NCBI RefSeq assembly: GCF_963855985.1
Contig: NC_087095.1
Span: 7,698,001 to 7,762,000 of the forward strand
Direction of reading: 5' to 3'
Source of the DNA: Ostrinia nubilalis
Lineage: Eukaryota; Arthropoda; Insecta; Lepidoptera; Crambidae
DNA length: 64,000 bases
The position numbers and the translations under genes were made by a program. The notes under the pieces were generated by a model. It was not told the origin of the DNA. It saw only the letters and a list, made by a program, of their open reading frames with translations, and ran no database searches. This document shows positions 63,178 through 64,000 of this stretch, in pieces (positions within the stretch are counted from its first letter, which is position 1; each line of letters begins with the position of its first letter).

Positions 63178-63491
63178 TAATACTTGTACCTAACGGTATT
63201 CCGTTAGACGTGTTTCAAAAGTAACATTACTTTTTAGCAATGTTTGTTTCTAACGGTTTTTCGTTAGATATGTTTTTAAGCTAACTTTTCTTCTTAGCAA
63301 TGTTCGTACCTGACGGCGTGTTCCGTTAGATGTGTTTTAAAACTAACATTCCTTTTTAGCAATGTTTGTGCCTAACGGTTTTCGTTAGATGTGTTTTAAA
63401 ACTAATATTCCTTTTTAGCAATGTTCATTCCTAACGGTATAACACTCCTTTTTAGCTGTGTTTGTTCCTAAGGGTTTTCCGTTAGATGTCT
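63178..63491. repeat. Minisatellite, about 60-bp unit with internal hairpin
   Basis: Five to six tandem units, each carrying TTCCTAACGGT.TTCCGTTAGA (a stem of CTAACGG/CCGTTAG), then TGTTTTAAAACTAAC and CCTTTTTAGCAATGTT. Units differ by small changes; one (about 63421-63455) has lost the second half of the stem. Confidence 0.9.
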
Positions 63492-64000
63492 TTATTTTCA
63501 AAAGGAAAGAGGAAATATTATGTCCACGTGCAGAAGAGGAGCAAGAGTTGGCGTAGAGGTCAAATCAAAGGATGGTGTGGTGTAATGTGATAGTCGCAAG
63601 ATGTGATTGCTTGCTACAATAAGCTGTAAGTACCAACTTACCAATACCATTTCAGACATACGAATTCCATCGGACGGATTGTGTTGATTTATAAATCAAC
63701 AAAATAAATAAACGGTAAACTACCTTTATCAATATGCATCCGGGGAAAGTATGAAAACTTCCACTAGGTAGGGTAGCGTACCGACGTACCTATTCTACCG
63801 CCATTATGGAAGTCTAACGCATGGCTTATAACCCAAGAGTGAAGTGTGCAGTTGTCCTATTAGGATACGGTGCGTAGGTATAATAATACCTTTGTGGTTT
63901 TCTTAAACTATGATTTCAGGAAAACACTATGCTGTTACTGTGTAGATAAACAGTGAGTCTGTGTAATAAACGGTGAAGGATGAACATCGTCTATTCAGCC
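63492..64000. other. Intergenic DNA to window end, nothing recognised
   Basis: Mixed composition, no coding frame or repeat I can define. Confidence 0.4.

Noticed and set aside
1..64000. CRISPR arrays, operon-like gene clusters, rRNA genes
   Set aside because: The tandem repeats present are satellites or transposons without spacer structure, and the window is animal nuclear DNA.

Overview
This window looks like nuclear DNA of an insect, most likely a moth or butterfly (Lepidoptera). It is AT-rich, has compact GT-AG introns of about 80-500 bp, carries many short degraded transposon pieces of kinds common in lepidopteran genomes (a Helitron-like 3' end, an RTE-type LINE tail, several MITE-like elements), and contains one highly conserved animal gene. 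The order-level assignment is inference; the gene itself is read directly.

The only host gene I can support with confidence is a ZMIZ1/ZMIZ2-type (Drosophila tonalli, tna) SP-RING/MIZ zinc-finger protein on the + strand at about 45.2-57.65 kb. I could join ten coding segments by hand: 46174-46358, 50683-50812, 50918-51683, 51774-51906, 52015-52225, 52337-52674, 52759-52906, 52991-53332, 53825-54028 and 54377-54538. Every junction has GT-AG borders and compatible phase, and the sum is 2,619 nt (872 codons plus stop). The protein runs: short unfamiliar N-terminus, Ala/Gly patch, Met/Gly/Asn/Gln-rich low-complexity stretch, a proline-rich conserved motif, the conserved block preceding the SP-RING, the SP-RING with canonical zinc-ligand spacing, a linker with Ser/Asn-rich and HTP-repeat segments, and an acidic/hydrophobic C-terminal activation-type tail. 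A GC-rich, CpG-rich promoter-like zone and a long 5' leader with upstream ORFs precede it; a long AT-rich 3' tail with candidate proximal and distal poly(A) signals follows.

Region by region: 1-44.5 kb has no recognisable host coding sequence and is punctuated by GC-rich islands and repeats. The repeats include a 316-bp near-perfect palindrome followed by a 106-bp tandem duplication and an 8-bp satellite (3.25-4.2 kb); a MITE-like element between 24-bp direct repeats (6.2-6.6 kb) with a second copy at 22.9 kb flanked by an exact 10-bp duplication; four tandem units carrying what looks like the last exon of an unknown membrane-protein gene on the - strand (10.4-11.4 kb); a roughly 3.25-kb DNA transposon with 31-bp terminal inverted repeats into which a LINE with an RNase H domain has inserted (16.8-20.0 kb); a Helitron-like 3' end (30.6 kb); and a short MITE (41.9 kb). 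Downstream of the gene are a palindromic MITE cluster (58.5-59.6 kb), a possible first exon of another transcript (60.5-60.7 kb), the antisense tail of an RTE LINE (62.0 kb) and a roughly 60-bp hairpin-containing minisatellite (63.2-63.5 kb).

I found no CRISPR array, rRNA or intact tRNA, and no operon-like system. The most unusual items are the tandem terminal-exon array, the nested TIR transposon, the two large palindromes, and the first coding exon of the ZMIZ gene, which does not look like the N-terminal helical (TPR-like) region of vertebrate ZMIZ proteins.
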